In this document: positions 47,744 through 61,318 of the stretch, piece after piece
How positions within the stretch are numbered: position 1 is the first letter of the stretch
How the letters are laid out: each line of letters opens with the position of its first letter
Assembly (NCBI GenBank): GCA_015501585.1
Contig: JADNRY010000006.1
Span: forward strand, 682,001-746,000
Length of the DNA: 64,000 nucleotides
Origin: Rhodocollybia butyracea
Lineage: Eukaryota; Basidiomycota; Agaricomycetes; Agaricales; Omphalotaceae
Direction of reading: 5' to 3'
Notes under the pieces: generated by a model
Databases searched by the model: none
The model's input: the letters and a program-made list of their open reading frames with translations, nothing else
What the model was told of the DNA's origin: nothing
Translations under genes and position numbers: made by a program

Positions 47744-49598
47744 AATTACTGCGGACTTGATGTAGGATAGTAACCTTGTATTAGTTGCTGTGAAAAACAG
47801 TCTCGCTACCTCCATAGTAAGATAATGAGAGCCTCAGAAACCAAGCACGGTAAAAGTTGCAGGACCCAGCCTGAGGGTAGATGCGGAGTTTTCATCAGTG
47901 AATGACTTTTCTCCACTAACTTTCTCTCAAAGGAAAGCTTCGTCTGCACCATTACTGGTTTTAACTGCAGGCACATACTACATTCCTGGATTACATTTCA
48001 TCAAGCAACTAGGATATATATTGAACATGGTCATAACCTATACCCAATTTTCCAAGCAAACGATGGTCCGATGGTACCCTTGGAAGTTCCGGATAGTCGA
48101 TAAAACCTTTCCTCTACACGTACAGGCTGTGCAATGCTCGTCATATTTTCAGCTCTACTCACGCTCACAGAACATCTCGAGGACCTCGGTGAGCTGGGCA
48201 CGTTGCCTTGTCAAAACGAAATATTGTGTCACGCTTTTTTTACAATCCCTTCATGTAGGCCCCGCTCGCTGTGCAAATCTTGGGAGAGGCCTTTCAAACA
48301 TCTCGTGTAGCCGCTCCCTTAAACTTGAACCAGTTTTGCTGCTTCCTTCGCTCTCACACATCCACTGCTTCATTCCTAAAGATCAGTCATTCCTAGTGAA
48401 TTTAATGATGTTTAAGACCCTGAAGACCGTCCATTCCGCTGATTTAGCGACGATCGTTATCTGGCTCCCCCAGAACCTAGTATTCTTTATGGACCGCTGA
48501 TAATGAATATTCCGATACAGAAAAGCTATTAAGTATAGTCTACTCTTGACGTACTATATTTACCTCAGACCTGGTTACTTTTACCGATACTGGGATCTCT
48601 TTGACAAATTTTAGGTTGGAAAATATGACCAAATGTGCGTTGCTGGGAGTCACAGTGACATTGCATGGGCAAATATATCTCGAGGACTAGTCAGATGGGC
48701 GACTCTTGAGATTTGGTGATGTAGCCTGAATATGCACCTTGAGGAAAAGTACCCGTCATGTTCGAAGAAGCCTCCAAGATGTAGTTTACAGGATCATGCT
48801 TGTCATCAGTGTTAAATAGATCTCCCTTACGTACTTTCTTTATCATTGTAAAAGGGATACAAGAAAAGTCCAATGCCTAAAGCAGTCCCCTCTATGAGGT
48901 TGACGTTAAATAATAAACCTCGATAATCGCCCATTACCAACCTCTTAGAGGGAACGGTCACAGGTCTAATGTAGTGACTAAACTGAAGTTTCGTATCGCA
49001 CGCTTTGACCTGTGGAACGGCCCGTACGTCACTAGTTAAAACGTTCTCACTGTCTCCGCGTTCAGCTCGTAGAGAGGAAATTTCAGAGAGGCACAAAAGA
49101 TACGTCCTCTGCTACTCCGTTGAGTTTCTGTTACACCAGCATCTCCAATTCCTTAAAATACGTTGCTGTTATAGAACTCCTAACCGGACTCCCCTATCAC
49201 TGGTAGAGTGTTTCCTTATCATCTGTTTCCTTATCATCGATATCGCTTTTGACTATGGCGATACAAAGATTAAGATAGTATTCCCATCTTAGTTATTTCT
49301 GCCTTCTTTGCTGTTGACTGCTGCATGATGGCGAACATCAACATAATGATAATGGTCCAAAAACATACAAGTAGGGCTACAGCGATGACAGCAATATAGT
49401 TTTCAGCATAGCAGAAAGCTCGGGCAACAAAGTAAAAAAGAATGTACAACATGAAAGAAAGCCCAAAGAAAACCAAGAAGAGGAGCGCAGCAAACTCAAA
49501 TCAGAATGATGAAGTAATAGATAAGAAGAAAGGAACAAAGACAGGAACATATACATGAAATCGAAAGGTTAAGATACAGGGTTCACAAGCCGCCTTAC
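47744..49598. other. Intergenic region, NUP120 to Zn2Cys6 gene (convergent)
   Basis: About 1.85 kb. A minus-strand frame (about 49270-49476) encodes two hydrophobic stretches (FMLYILFYFVARAF and IAVIAVALLVCFWTIIIMLM) but has no ATG at its start and no clear partner exons. Minus-strand frames at 48691-49096 look partly coding but no coherent gene could be built. Confidence 0.4.
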
Positions 49599-52500
49599 TC
49601 ATCCTGGAAGATGTCGATGATGCGCTACAACAGCCGAGGCAGAAGGTGGCTGCCGGAGCCCATCAAGAAACTGGGACCATTCTCCTTGCCCAAACCCAAC
49701 AGCAGCACCCCACATTGACGAATCATCCACTGGATGCACATACGGTGTATACCTTGACGATTCACTGTACATCTGTTGAGCCGCCGTAACTTGCTGATGT
49801 TGAGCCGTCGCCGTATAAGGTTGTCCCTGATACAATGTCGGTGAAGCAGAAGTAGGCATCGAAGACATAGACTGCGAAGGTGGATGCGGATGCGAGGTTA
49901 TGACTGTAGGAGACATCTGCGGTTGCGAGAGCGGTGACGAGGGATGTTGTTGAGCAACTTGTTGCTGCATTTGGCCATTGTTATATGCTGAGGATGTCCG
50001 CATACTTGACATTGCGTAGGAGGCTTCGTATCCTGCGTGATGCATATTCGATTCTTGCCCTTGCATGTGGGAGGTGGGGACGGTCAAGGGAGGGCTGACC
50101 GTACTTGACGAGCCTATTGGAGATGCGTTGGCCAAATGGCGACCACTCCCATTACTGGCAGGACTGCTATCCACAAACCTCCTCGGATCATGTGAGTCAT
50201 GATATGGGAACGCAAGGTTCCTCACGACACTCAAGATACGAGCTCGCTCCTTCTCCCTTTGATCCTTACTCTGCAGATGAAAGTCGACACTATACAACGG
50301 GGCCAGAGCGAACAAAATATCGTAGGCTTTATCTGCAAGAGGAGTGCCACGGCACGTCTCCAACGTGTGCATCCCTTTCTTAATAGACGCACGGAATAGG
50401 GAGGCACCAGGCTGATCGGGATTGGCGATCAGCTGGAATGAAAAGAACATGGCGGCTGAGAAGCAATGGAAAGGTCCCCAGTTCATGTGTCCTGGGACTG
50501 CCAAGGAAGAATTGGCCAAGAAATCGGGTCGACTTTGACCGACCATCGTAATCAGCTCACTGGCTGCACCAACTGCGATTTCGAGACTCTGCGAATGTTT
50601 GTTATCGGGTTTGGCGGTAGATGAAGACGTAGAAGACGATGGGGCAGAGCTGATTCCAGCGCTGGCATATGGCCGATGCAGTGTGAATCTGATATGGTAG
50701 TAACTTGTTCGGATGATCACACTTTGTACGCCTAACCTACGCAGGTTTGCGTTTGGACTGGCAAGGTTACGAGCGACTCTGTACTCATCAAGATTAAGCT
50801 CCGGAGGGAGATTGTCCATCCATTGCGTAAGTGCGCGATCGTTGGCTTGGACAGACTCGTAAGGTACTGAGCGTACGGAGACCGCATCTTCTATAATGTC
50901 ACCGAGAATAAATGCTAAGCGAAATAAGGCGATATTGGGGAAGTATAAACGGCCTGTCTTGTCAATGGCCGGGTCGCAGTAGGAAGGCAGCTGAGTGTCA
51001 AAATGGTGGGAAGCGATAGCAAGTGGTCGGCCGAACATGAAGGCTTGCCAGCTACGGAAGAAGATGTGGGTTTCAAATGGAATGATATAGAGAACTTGAA
51101 CGTACCGTTCGAGAAGTACTATATGCCACCAAGCCCACCTCCGCCGTTCTGCGACATCTCTGGGCATTCGCCATTTACCGGGATCTCGATGAAGACCCAT
51201 CGCTGTTCCGATGGTCTAAAGGCAGGTCAGAGAAATAGAGAAAATTATATGAAATGTTCTTACGACCAGTTCTCCTCGTATGTGCCAAACCTCCTCACTA
51301 TCATTCTTGAGCATGTTAAGATAATGGGTTCTTATCAACAAGAGCTCAACAAGGTCCAATGTATAGCTCTTGTTTTCTTGCTGTTTCCGGAGATACGCTT
51401 GAGTTGAAACGTCAAAGAATTTTTGCCCAAGTTGCTCATGTGTGTCAGAAAGTGATTCGAGGAGGGCATGTTGGGATGGAAGGTAATGTACAGCGATAGC
51501 CATGATTACGCACGCCAAGGCTAGAACATAACGATCTGAATTGACGCCGCTCTTAAAACGTTCCCAGTTGTGAGTGAACGCGGATTGATTGACATGTCTG
51601 TAGACCCAATTGCAGTACTCGAAATAGTAGGCAATCAAACCGTCGATAACTTCGACTTGTGGTAGGAGAGCAAGCAGATCACGGTCGTATTCAGGAGTAA
51701 GAGCTGGAAAATCACTAGGAGAGTCATCAGGGGGTTCCTGGGCGGGATTCGAGGAGCGTTCCTGAGATTGTTGGCGTGAAGAAGTACCGTCTTCTGAGCC
51801 TCTGGATTCGTTCTGCAATGTGAGTGAGAAGAGAAGAGAGACAAAAACGAGCTTTGACGCACGGAGAGAAGATGAAGTGCAGTACTGGTCGGGCCAGCGT
51901 ACAAACCACCCTGGCCTCTGCTACCTAACATGCCCGGAGCCGTTGTAGCCCCACTATTCGAAGCTTTCTCGTTTACATCGGGATCGACGGGCTCTTTTTT
52001 CGGCACGATACTTTCACTTGGCCGCCGATTGCTGGGTGCAGCAAGCGCGGCTGAACCTCGTTGATGGGGAAACACATAGGACTCGAGCATCGTTATAGAG
52101 TGCCGCAGCCGGGCAATCTCTGCTGCTGGGTCTATTCGAGCATAACTAGAACAAAATGAGAAAATATTTCAAAAAAAGGATTTCAAAAAGCGCACTGGTG
52201 ATCATCTCCGCGGACAGACGAATCGCCTTCTGGACCTCTACCATCTTGATAACACATTGCAGATGTTCCTACGACGCGATAATCGGCAAAAATCTCACCA
52301 AAACCTGTACGCAACACTCACCGCGAAGAACACAGGACGAACATGGTCGATTTCTGGTGCATTATGAGGCGCAATTTTCGCAGACAGTAATGAAGTGGCA
52401 AATACCTGTCGCATTTAAGCTTACTGTTCCTACAGGGTTCGCAATTAATGGCTTTTCTGGCGCGCTTTTGAGGACGAGCGTCGGCGGATGAGGAATCTGC

Positions 52501-52659
52501 GCCGGAGCCTGGGTTCGGCGACGTTCGGCCACGAACTACACCAGATGTTTTCGGTGCTTTTGGTCGTGAGCTAGTCGCTGCAGACGACGACGGGCCTGAA
52601 GTCGAGTCTTCAGGCATGCGTGAGACAGAGGGGATGGGAAGGGAAACCGCAATTGTCAT
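49599..52659 (-). CDS. Zn(II)2Cys6 fungal-specific transcription factor
   Basis: Seven exons: 52659-52406, 52353-52322, 52268-52196, 52145-51863, 51812-51264, 51215-51106, 51051-49599 (917 aa). The binuclear zinc cluster (ARKAINCEPCRNSKLKCDRN, then RPCSSCVLRGTSAMC) has spacing C-x2-C-x6-C-x5-C-x2-C-x7-C and is spread over three exons. A short coiled coil follows (EIARLRHSITMLESYV). The fungal-specific middle homology domain includes GLIAYYFEYCNWVYRHVN, GTAMGLHRDPGKW and RRRWAWWHIVLLERW. The last ~200 residues are Ser/Gln/His/Pro-rich, a likely activation region. By family it binds CGG triplets as a dimer; target genes unknown. ATG 52617 is an alternative start. Confidence 0.9.
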
Positions 52660-55600
52660 CCGCCATTTAAGTAATAAATTCAACTCTCCGATCTTTCTCA
52701 ATTTGGCCGTCACTCTAAACTTTTTTTTTCTCCTCTCACAAGTTAAATAATTCTCTCTCACACACGATCCTTTATACAGGCTGTCCTGTAGTTGTCTAGA
52801 TTTCTAATAGCGTTGCTTGGGCGTTGCCTGAATTCCTTTGCTAACCGCCGCCGGCAAAGTCCGCTATGTCTAACGGGACAACGACAACCCACTGATGGGA
52901 TCCCAGTCATTGGCTTGACAGGCAGGTGGGTTTGGGCCTCCCCGTCACGACAATGCTCAGCAAGCTAACTAATGTACCCTATAGCTGCGAGTTTAATCAG
53001 AATTCCAACGCTTGCCTCGTGCATACATCCTCGTAGTAGTATAACTTCAAGTCACTAATAACACTAACACTACTAGAACAGGAGCCAGTAGGCTAAAGCT
53101 TTCCGAGACCCGGATTCTACTCTCAAGCTCTCAATCGTACTGATTGAGGACGCTCGGAGAGAACCTGGTTCGTTTGCTAATTACTTACTCAACCCCCACC
53201 TAAAATCATTCGACTTCGCCGTCAGATACCTCGAGGCAACTCTGTTTTATTATTATTGCTTGACCTCATATTTCTCGATGGACTAATGGGCCCCTTCTAA
53301 AGTTCTATTTCTCTAGACCTTACGCCATGCCATCATCTCAAATCCCGAGTCCCGATGTGTAAAGTAATAATCTTGTGGCTGGCTCGATCCACTTGACCCT
53401 CAGCTAAGCTTCATGCCCATCAAAATAGGCGCAGAAGTTGTCCCTTCTCATCCTCATCTGTCGTTGATATTTAATTTAAAATTCGAGGACTTCGGTGGCT
53501 TCCCTCAGCTGGTACCTAGGTAAAGCTCCATACGCATCTTTCTCAAGTACGTTGATTCATACAATAAACTCTTACTCAAAACCATCATCGACAACAGTAA
53601 TAAGCTTTAAATTTTAACTATACATACTGTTTCGATGTTCAGCGTCCCCACCTCAGCCCAAGGTTGAAAGTACCAGCCCACCTGACCAATTCGCCGTATC
53701 ACCTTTTAATAAGCGCCCCTGGGGGGCGGGGGTGACGGGACTTGACGGGACCGTTTTCAATTTTGGTCCTGGGACCGCATAATCGGATCGGCTCACCTCC
53801 TCTAGATTAAAAAAAATGAATACACCCCACTTGCCTGCCCCTTGGTCCCTCTGCAGGTCCCGTTCCTTGGTTCTATTCAACTAAATAACCATTCCTATTC
53901 AAGGTGGGATCGTGATGGCGTGAATGCACCCGTGTTCATATCACTGCAAATGTCTAGATCTATAGTTTATGATTTATTTCTGAGTCATGCGAGCTCATGC
54001 AGGCTCATGCGTTGTGTTCTAGGAATCGCAGGAGGCTGTAGGTCAATAGAAACAGACTTGCAGCCCTCCTGTTTACTGAGAGCAAATACCTATGTGGCTA
54101 CTTATGCATATTATTCGGAGAGAGCGGCGCTAGTAGTGCTTAGCGGTGGCCTTTAGATCCTTATACATACTATAGGCCTAAAAGGTCTTGTCCAGACACC
54201 GATATGTGTCGATGTTGTATTGACTTGGATCCTTATCCAAGAATATTCACTGCCTATCTGAGGAGTGGATGTAGCATAAGTATAGCTACTCAAGTGGCCA
54301 CCTTCGTAAATTCGCAAGTTCTTTGCATCGGTCCTAATTGGCGGGGGAGCAGTAAACACCATAGAAGGGGAGTTTACTCCAATGTTCCAGCGAACAAGTG
54401 AATGTCTGTTTCAACTGACTTGGTAGTGGTGTTGAATCAGGTACATACATTTTTTCGATCGGAATTACTGCCATTACTGATTCACGATTGGGAAGAGATT
54501 TCCCTTCTCGCGTGAAGGTTCAACTTTCAAGCTTCAAGCAAAGATGCTCTCCTGCAGTCTAGATTCGGATTTTTTGGTCGCTAGGAGGTCAAACTAAATT
54601 TGAATACGGAGATTAAAGGTTAGCCGCACAGTAAAGGCCTGGGTAGAAAATTGCGACTATGCTTTTGGTTCTTACATCCATGAATCATTGCTTCACTAAC
54701 TTTTTGGAGAGCTTGAAGAGTGATGAACCTCCTGATAGAGCGCTGTAATCAGTACTCTCAATGTAAGTATGTCGACTCGACTGCCCCTCAGGGGCATGAT
54801 ATGATATGAAGATTGATGGCCATTTGATCACATCAAGTCACTTGACATATGAACTCTTATTCTACTGTATTGTCCACAAATCAAACTCCCAGGTTCTTGC
54901 ATCATATCAAGAGGACGCCAGCACCTGCCAGTACTGGGGCGCTCAGCGGTGATATCTTTATTCTTACAGGTTACCTATGTATAGATGTTATATTTTCACG
55001 AGCTCCCTCTTCTCCAACTGCACCAAGTACTACTTGAACTCAGTGCTCACATACAGTACAGCGGAAAAGGAAAAGAAAATTCAATACTGGATAGCGTGTC
55101 CGGGAAGAACCGACCCGGTAAACCTAGAAGTGAATGGACATTCGAAGAAAATAGTATAAGTACATATAATGAAACATATCGGTAAGCTGTAAGTAACAGT
55201 GTTCTGATTCTTCTTTCTTCCGCGAATTCTAAAAGGGTGCGTGCTTCAGTACCAGTACTATCACAGAACGTCAAGTGCCGATGAAATCTCGCAGAGTCGT
55301 TATTGTGGCGCATGAGATGCTCTCTTTTTGTGGCTCTAGCCCATAAGAGTGCGCAGTGACCACTGCTCTATTTATATCAATTAAATGCCGGGAAACCCCT
55401 GCCAGAACGGTGTCACTACTGGCATAGAAAAATCAGATGCTTTTAATAGTTCCGACAGAAAATCCCCAATCTTTTGTTATCAGCTCATTAGAGCTTACCA
55501 GTCGTGACGAAAGTGCTTTACGCAGAGGTAAGTGACCTACGAGCCGACGTCGATTGACTCTCGACGGATGTCACTGTTACGGCTGACAAGAGCTGGTCTC

Positions 55601-57077
55601 AGAATTTCTGACTCAGAGCACCGCCCAAAAGATACTTTTCATGATTAGTAGATCGTAGTAGAAGGTAGTAGTATACAAGTAAGTTGACACTACAAGAGCT
55701 TATACAGCGCACTCTGGAGTCTATCCGTATGTTCTGTTATAAAACTTGTTGCCAACACGTAGTTATAGTGGCTGTGACTCTGCTATCGACTTATTCTAAA
55801 ATTATGCGCGGATGCAGGTCAAAGCGTTTATATTCAACTTTTTTTGAGAATCGGGCGCTCGGCGGACCGATTTGGACAAACTAAGCGCTAACCACATCCG
55901 ACCTCCATCGGTTACCTTGCGATGAGTAGTATGGATTTAACCTGTCCTATTCGTTGGTCTCAGGAGAATGCACTATCATTACAGTCTACCAGTACTTGGC
56001 CCCCTCAGATCGGAGAATGACCTCACTTCCTTGAGTCGGACCTCGGCCTGGCAAAGGTTCGTGGTTCTGGTACGGAGGGAACAACGATAGGGGTTCACTC
56101 TGACCAGTGCACTAATTAATAGTCTAATTTGTCCATTTAAGTCCATAGGCTTCAAGTCCGTGTGTCTTGCCGTGTGTAAGTGTGTAAGTGCCTGATCAAC
56201 TGCTTGATACTCTATCGAGTCAACTTCTAACAAGTCTGGCGTGAGCAATTTTTCGCGATGGGTGAGATCAACTCGCTTTTGTCAGTAAACTAGAGCTACT
56301 TAGGGGGCCTTAGTGGTGGGGAAAAGTGGGACCCCACAAAGGATGTACCTGCAGCAGGCAAAGCTTACTATGACTCACAAAAAGTGAATGTGAAGTTCTT
56401 GCATGCGGCAACTTCAACAGTATACAAGGGATCAAGAAGTATGATATTTCCTTTTTCAACGGGTAGGAAAACAAGAGAAAATCAAGAGTCAGACTGGATG
56501 ACTAGAAAGGACAAGAATCCAATTAGGATGGCAGATTCAGAGATCGATATCTACAGGCTACTGTTATTCACAATCCTCGGCGTTGCCTCATCCAAAGACC
56601 ACTGTAAGTGTAACGTTGTTACAAATGTATGCTCCTAACGTCACGGGTGTTTATTCAAGCAAGAGTGTAACTTTCATTTTTAAAGGCAGCGAAATTGGAG
56701 CCGCGTAAGTGGAATATAAAGTACGTGTTATTTATTATTATCTCCAATCTTTATGTGCAGTTTATGAGTATAAGACGATGCAATTATCGCGGACAGTTCG
56801 TTTCTGCTAATGTTGCGATATTTTGACACCCAGCGGGTAGTTCGCTGGAAGGTGGGACTGAATTTGAATTTTGGAAACGTTCAAGAGAGGACTCAGGACT
56901 CAGGAGAGCCTCAAGAAAGCGTCCATGTCAAGCTGCAGAATTTGAGGCACTTTTATCGAAAAGAGCTAAACGGGTTCAAGAGCGAGAGTGTCATTTCAAA
57001 GGAGCTTCCTTCATTTTGAAGTTTTTCTCAGCCTAGGACCAGCGAGCGCCTAAATTCCGATCGAGCGCTTGAGCGTG
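52660..57077. other. Gene-poor region
   Basis: About 4.4 kb between the Zn2Cys6 gene and STI1 without a gene I can support. Frames are short, AT-biased and lack motifs. A GC-rich patch (53711-53760) has repeated GACGGGAC words. It may hold relics of transposable elements. Confidence 0.4.
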
Positions 57078-57095
57078 GAACTTTCGAGAACATTC
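57078..57095. promoter_or_regulatory. Heat-shock element upstream of STI1
   Basis: GAACTTTCGAGAACATTC: four alternating units GAA-nn-TTC-nn-GAA-nn-TTC with exact 2-nt spacing, ending 59 bp before the STI1 ATG. This is the Hsf1 consensus without a mismatch. Confidence 0.8.
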
Positions 57096-57154
57096 GCGAC
57101 GACTTAAAAAGTTGAACCACACCAAGTATAATCGTTACTTTCTACTCTTCTACT

Positions 57155-59347
57155 ATGACTGACGTGTGTAATATCTTATAGTCTTTTGTCGTATCTCACC
57201 ACTGAATATTATCTTCACCATCTTGCAGGCGAACGCTCTCAAAGATCAGGGCAATAAGGCTTTTGCTGCCAAAGATTGGGATAAGGCGATTGACTTGTTC
57301 TCTCAAGCAATTGCCATAGATGGCAGCAACCATGTTTTATACTCAAATCGAAGTGCGGCATATGCTGGTAAAAAGGAATGGTCCGCTGCGTTGAAAGATG
57401 CGGACAAGGTGCTTACTTTCTTAATTTTTCGTGATAAAAGTGCTCAAAGTGATCCGATTACAGTGTATTGAAGTGAATCCTACTTGGTCCAAAGGCTTTG
57501 CTCGCAAGGGTGCTGCTCTTCATGGAGCCAAGTCCTACGATGAAGCTATCGCAGCTTATGAAGCCGGTTTGAAGATCGAGGACAGTGCGCCACTGAGAAA
57601 AGGTCTACAAGAAGTCAAAGATGCCAAAGGTACGTCGTCTTATTCAGATATAACACTCGTCGTTCTGAAATTTATTGTAGCCTTCGACGACCCAGCTGGG
57701 GCAAACCCTTTTGCTAGCATGTTCGCCGACCCAAACCTCTTCGGAAAACTTGCAGCCAACCCTCGTACATCAAAGCATCTGGCTGATCCCAGCTTTGTAC
57801 AGAAAGTTCGACTTTCGTTTGCAGCACAAAATCGCGTACTAACACACTCTTAGATACAATTTTACCAAAAAAACCCCAAGATGTTCGATATGAATGATCC
57901 CAGGATGATAGATGTTCTTGGTGCTTTGATGGGCATCGACATGCAGGGATTCTCTCGGCCAGAGGGCTCGGATGAGATGCCTCCGGGCATGTCAGCTGAA
58001 TCGTCTTCACCTCCTCCTACAAAACCCTCCCCTGCTACCTCACCTGCGCCATCCAAGCCAACCACATCTGCCCCACCTCCACCGGAAGATGTTGAGATGG
58101 AAAATGTTGATGACGATGAAGTAAAAACGAAAAAGGAGGCGGAGGCGTTGAAGAAATCCGGGAGTGAAGCCTACAAGAAGAGGGATTTTGGTGAGGCTGC
58201 GAAATGCTTCGAGCAAGCTTGGGACACCTGGCCCAAAGATATCACCTTTCTGACCAACCTTGGCGGTAAGGGCATCTCTTTCAAAGGAAACTCAAGTATC
58301 GCGTTCTCACTTCGTTGTCAAGCTGTCTACTTTGAACAAGGAAATTACGATAAAGCCATAGAGGTCTGTGAAAAAGCTGTCGAAGAGGGCCGCTCTGTGA
58401 GTTTCATGCATCGCACCTTCATGTTCTTGATCTTCTCATCGCGTTGTCAGCTGCGTGCCGACTACAAACTTGTCGCGAAAGCGTATGGCCGTGTGGGCTC
58501 TTCTTACCAGAAGAAGGGTGACCTTGAGGCTGCTATCAAGAACTACGAAAAGTCCCTTACGGAGCATCGGACACCGGACATCTTGAACAAACTAAGAGAG
58601 ACTGAGAAGATTAAAGCTGATGCTGATCGAAAGGCCTATATCGACCCGGAGAAAAGTGCTGTTGCACGTGAAGAGGGCAACCAGCACTTCAAGGCTGGGC
58701 AATTCGTTGATGCGGTTAAGTCTTATGAAGAGGCTATCAAACGCGATCCTTCAGATGCACGAGGGTACAACAACCGTGCTGCTGCATACATTAAACTCGT
58801 TGCTTTCCCAGAGGCACTGAAGGATGTCAACAAGGCTATTGAAGTTGATCCCTCATTCGGTACGCTATTTTAAGGCTCGTTTGAAATTTATTTGACTGTC
58901 CCTCTCTCTTCGCAGTCAAAGCTTATATCCGGAAGGCTAATGTTCTTCTTTCAATGCGCGAACACACTAAGGCACTCGAAGCTGTTCAGGACGCTGAACT
59001 GCATGACGAGGGCAACAAAAATGCGACGGAGATAAAACAACTGGAATATAAGATACAAATGGCGCTCTACGAGCAGCGAGGAGAGGAATCTCAGGAACAG
59101 ACGCTGGAGAGAGCTATGCGTGATCCCGAAGTAGCGGTAAGTGATTTCACCCCCAGGTAGATTCTCTATTTATCTGCTTCGTTTCCATTTTCCCTTTCAG
59201 AGCATCATGAACGATCCCATCATGCAACAGATTTTGCAACAAGCCCAGAACGATCCCTCAGCTCTTCAGGATCACATGAAGAACCCGACTGTCAAGGCCA
59301 AGATCATGAAGTTGGTGAACGCTGGTATCATCAGGACAGGAAGATAG
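57155..59347 (+). CDS. STI1: Hsp70-Hsp90 organising co-chaperone Sti1/Hop
   Basis: Nine exons: 57155-57163, 57229-57408, 57464-57629, 57681-57805, 57854-58265, 58323-58396, 58451-58859, 58916-59136, 59201-59347 (580 aa; yeast Sti1 is 589). The order is TPR1 (ALKDQGNKAFAAKDWDKAID), DP1 (NPFASMFADPNLF), an acidic/Pro linker, TPR2A (LKKSGSEAYKKRDFGEAAKC), TPR2B (AREEGNQHFKAGQFVDAVKS) and DP2 (IMNDPIMQQILQQAQNDPSAL). The carboxylate-clamp Lys/Asn/Arg pattern is present in the TPRs. It bridges Hsp70 and Hsp90 in the cytosol. The first coding exon is 9 nt (M-T-D). A perfect heat-shock element lies just upstream. Confidence 0.96.
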
Positions 59348-59672
59348 CCCATGAGTTCCCTCTTCCCGGGCTTTCATTATTTTTTGCCTCGTTTATGGTT
59401 TATGTACTGACATGTATCTCACAATTCAATGACTAGTATTCAATCTCTTTTTTACTCCACAGGCAAATTAGATTACTCAAACTTCTCTTTGTTTGTTTTC
59501 CGATGTTGTCGCCCACCCCATGCATGCTGATACCTTTATTGACTGATGTTGTGACGCTAGCGGTGCGTCACTTACTTATAAGGACATGAGGCGGCTGCGT
59601 GTTTCCCAAGACTGAACGTCAAGTTCTAAGGAGACGCAAGAAAGAGTGACCGCCTCGAATAAGGAGATAACC
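59348..59672. other. Intergenic, STI1 to second F-box-type gene
   Basis: About 325 bp, T-rich 3' flank; nothing specific seen. Confidence 0.5.
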
Positions 59673-61318
59673 ATGCTAGGACTGGGAGATTCCAACGAGG
59701 ATGTCATTTTCCTCGTCCTTGATACTATCAGGGCTTCGACCTCGAAAGAGCAATTTCTAAAAGATTTGCGGTCTTTGTCTCTCACATCTCGCTATCTCAG
59801 AGGCCTTTGTATACCTCTGATCTTCCGAATATTTAGGAGAACTTGGGACATAACTGTCAGGAAGCGTAACGAGATTCTTCCTTCCACATTGTGCCAACAT
59901 GTAACGTGCGTAAAATCGTATCATCAATGGTGCTTTTGATCTCTCAACCTGTCGATGTAGTGTTTTCGAACTCGATGTTGGCTCAGCTGCTGATATACTT
60001 GTTGATGAACCAACAGAGCGACTCGCCGCAGTTTTCTCTCAAATGAGCAGGTTGCGAACTTTTCGACTGATAAATTCTTTAGAACTTGGCCCTTGGCCGG
60101 CTTTGCTGAAAGCTGTATTCACTACTCCGAGTTTGACTTCCTTCGAAATATGGGACTCTCCTTGGAGGAGACCAGAGGAGAAATTTACTCGAGATTCGCT
60201 GGAACTCCCGCAAGAGTACTCTGCGCTTCACCATTTCGTTTATCGAGTACCATTCACTGACTCTTTCCCCCGTGAGTCCGAATCCTATGGACGACGAGAT
60301 AGATTACAGGGATTAGCAGAGATCTCCAACCTGCTGGTCTTGGCCTCCCTAATATGCAATTCTGTCGAAATCTTGGAGATCCCTGCGGAGTTGGCCTTAC
60401 CTCTGACTGATTTTGCCTACCCGAAACTTCGAGAGTTTACTGTTCAAGGCCCCGAGCCTTTGCAGACAGTGGAATGGACGAAGATATTCCTCTCGGCTCC
60501 ACAGCTTCGTGATGTGCGCTTCCAGACTCCGGTAGGATCCACAGAGTGGTCAACCCCCCTTGATTGGATGGAAAGCAGTATCCCAATAATATACCCTCGT
60601 GATGATTTCGTCACGCGGGGCATGGCCAACCTGGAATCCCTAATTATTTCTAACCCAAGCGGAAAAAGACAATTTTTTCAGCTTTTGCCATTTGGCAACC
60701 TTAGGACGTTGAGCTTAAAGGTTTTTCCGCTGCCAGATAGCACTCGATGGTCTGGTATTCACTCGCAAATTCCTACGAGTAGTGAAGTACTTGGTATTCT
60801 TAATGCCATACAGCTCTTCAGCTTGTCGACATTTGAACTATCCTATCGTGTGGATGATCGAGATTGTGATCTATTATCTCGAATCCACTTCTCATTCCCC
60901 GGGCTAATCTCTTTGGAGATTCATCGTTTTCGGCCGCTAGCCAAGACCAATTCAGATTACGATCCTCTGGTTAGTTTTTTTTCTCGTACTGGTCAGGTTA
61001 CTTTATACACTAATATATACTTAGTTGTGGATGCCGAATGCGCTCGCTACGATAATTAACCTCCAGTACCTAAAGCTGAACCTCGACTTCCCTGAGCGAC
61101 CAAAATGTACTGATTGGCGTCGAGACGACCTGGAAAGATATAAATCCTTTCGGCAATTTCTGAAAACCAACGTTGCTGGTACTTTTATGCATACTCTCCC
61201 CTCTCTGAAGATGATAGGAGTTCTATTTCATGATGCATTCTCTAGCTACTGGGACACCTGGGGAGTCTCCGAGCCGAGGGAACTCGTTCCTCAGCCATTA
61301 CAACCATTGCCTATATAG
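59673..61318 (+). CDS. F-box/LRR-like protein
   Basis: Three exons, 59673-59905, 59961-60969 and 61025-61318, 511 aa. The N-terminal 60 residues are F-box-like (DVIFLVLDTIRASTSK, then LRSLSLTSRYLRGLCIPLIF), the form seen in agaricomycete F-box proteins. The remainder shows irregular leucine-rich repeats (LRTFRLINSLELGPWPALL, LRTLSLKVFPLP, INLQYLKLNLDFP). Presumed SCF adaptor; target unknown. It is not closely similar to the F-box protein at 19837. Confidence 0.75.

Noticed and set aside
47898..48500. 200-codon plus-strand frame after NUP120
   Set aside because: Its residues show no domain or conserved pattern, and it starts inside the 3' flank.
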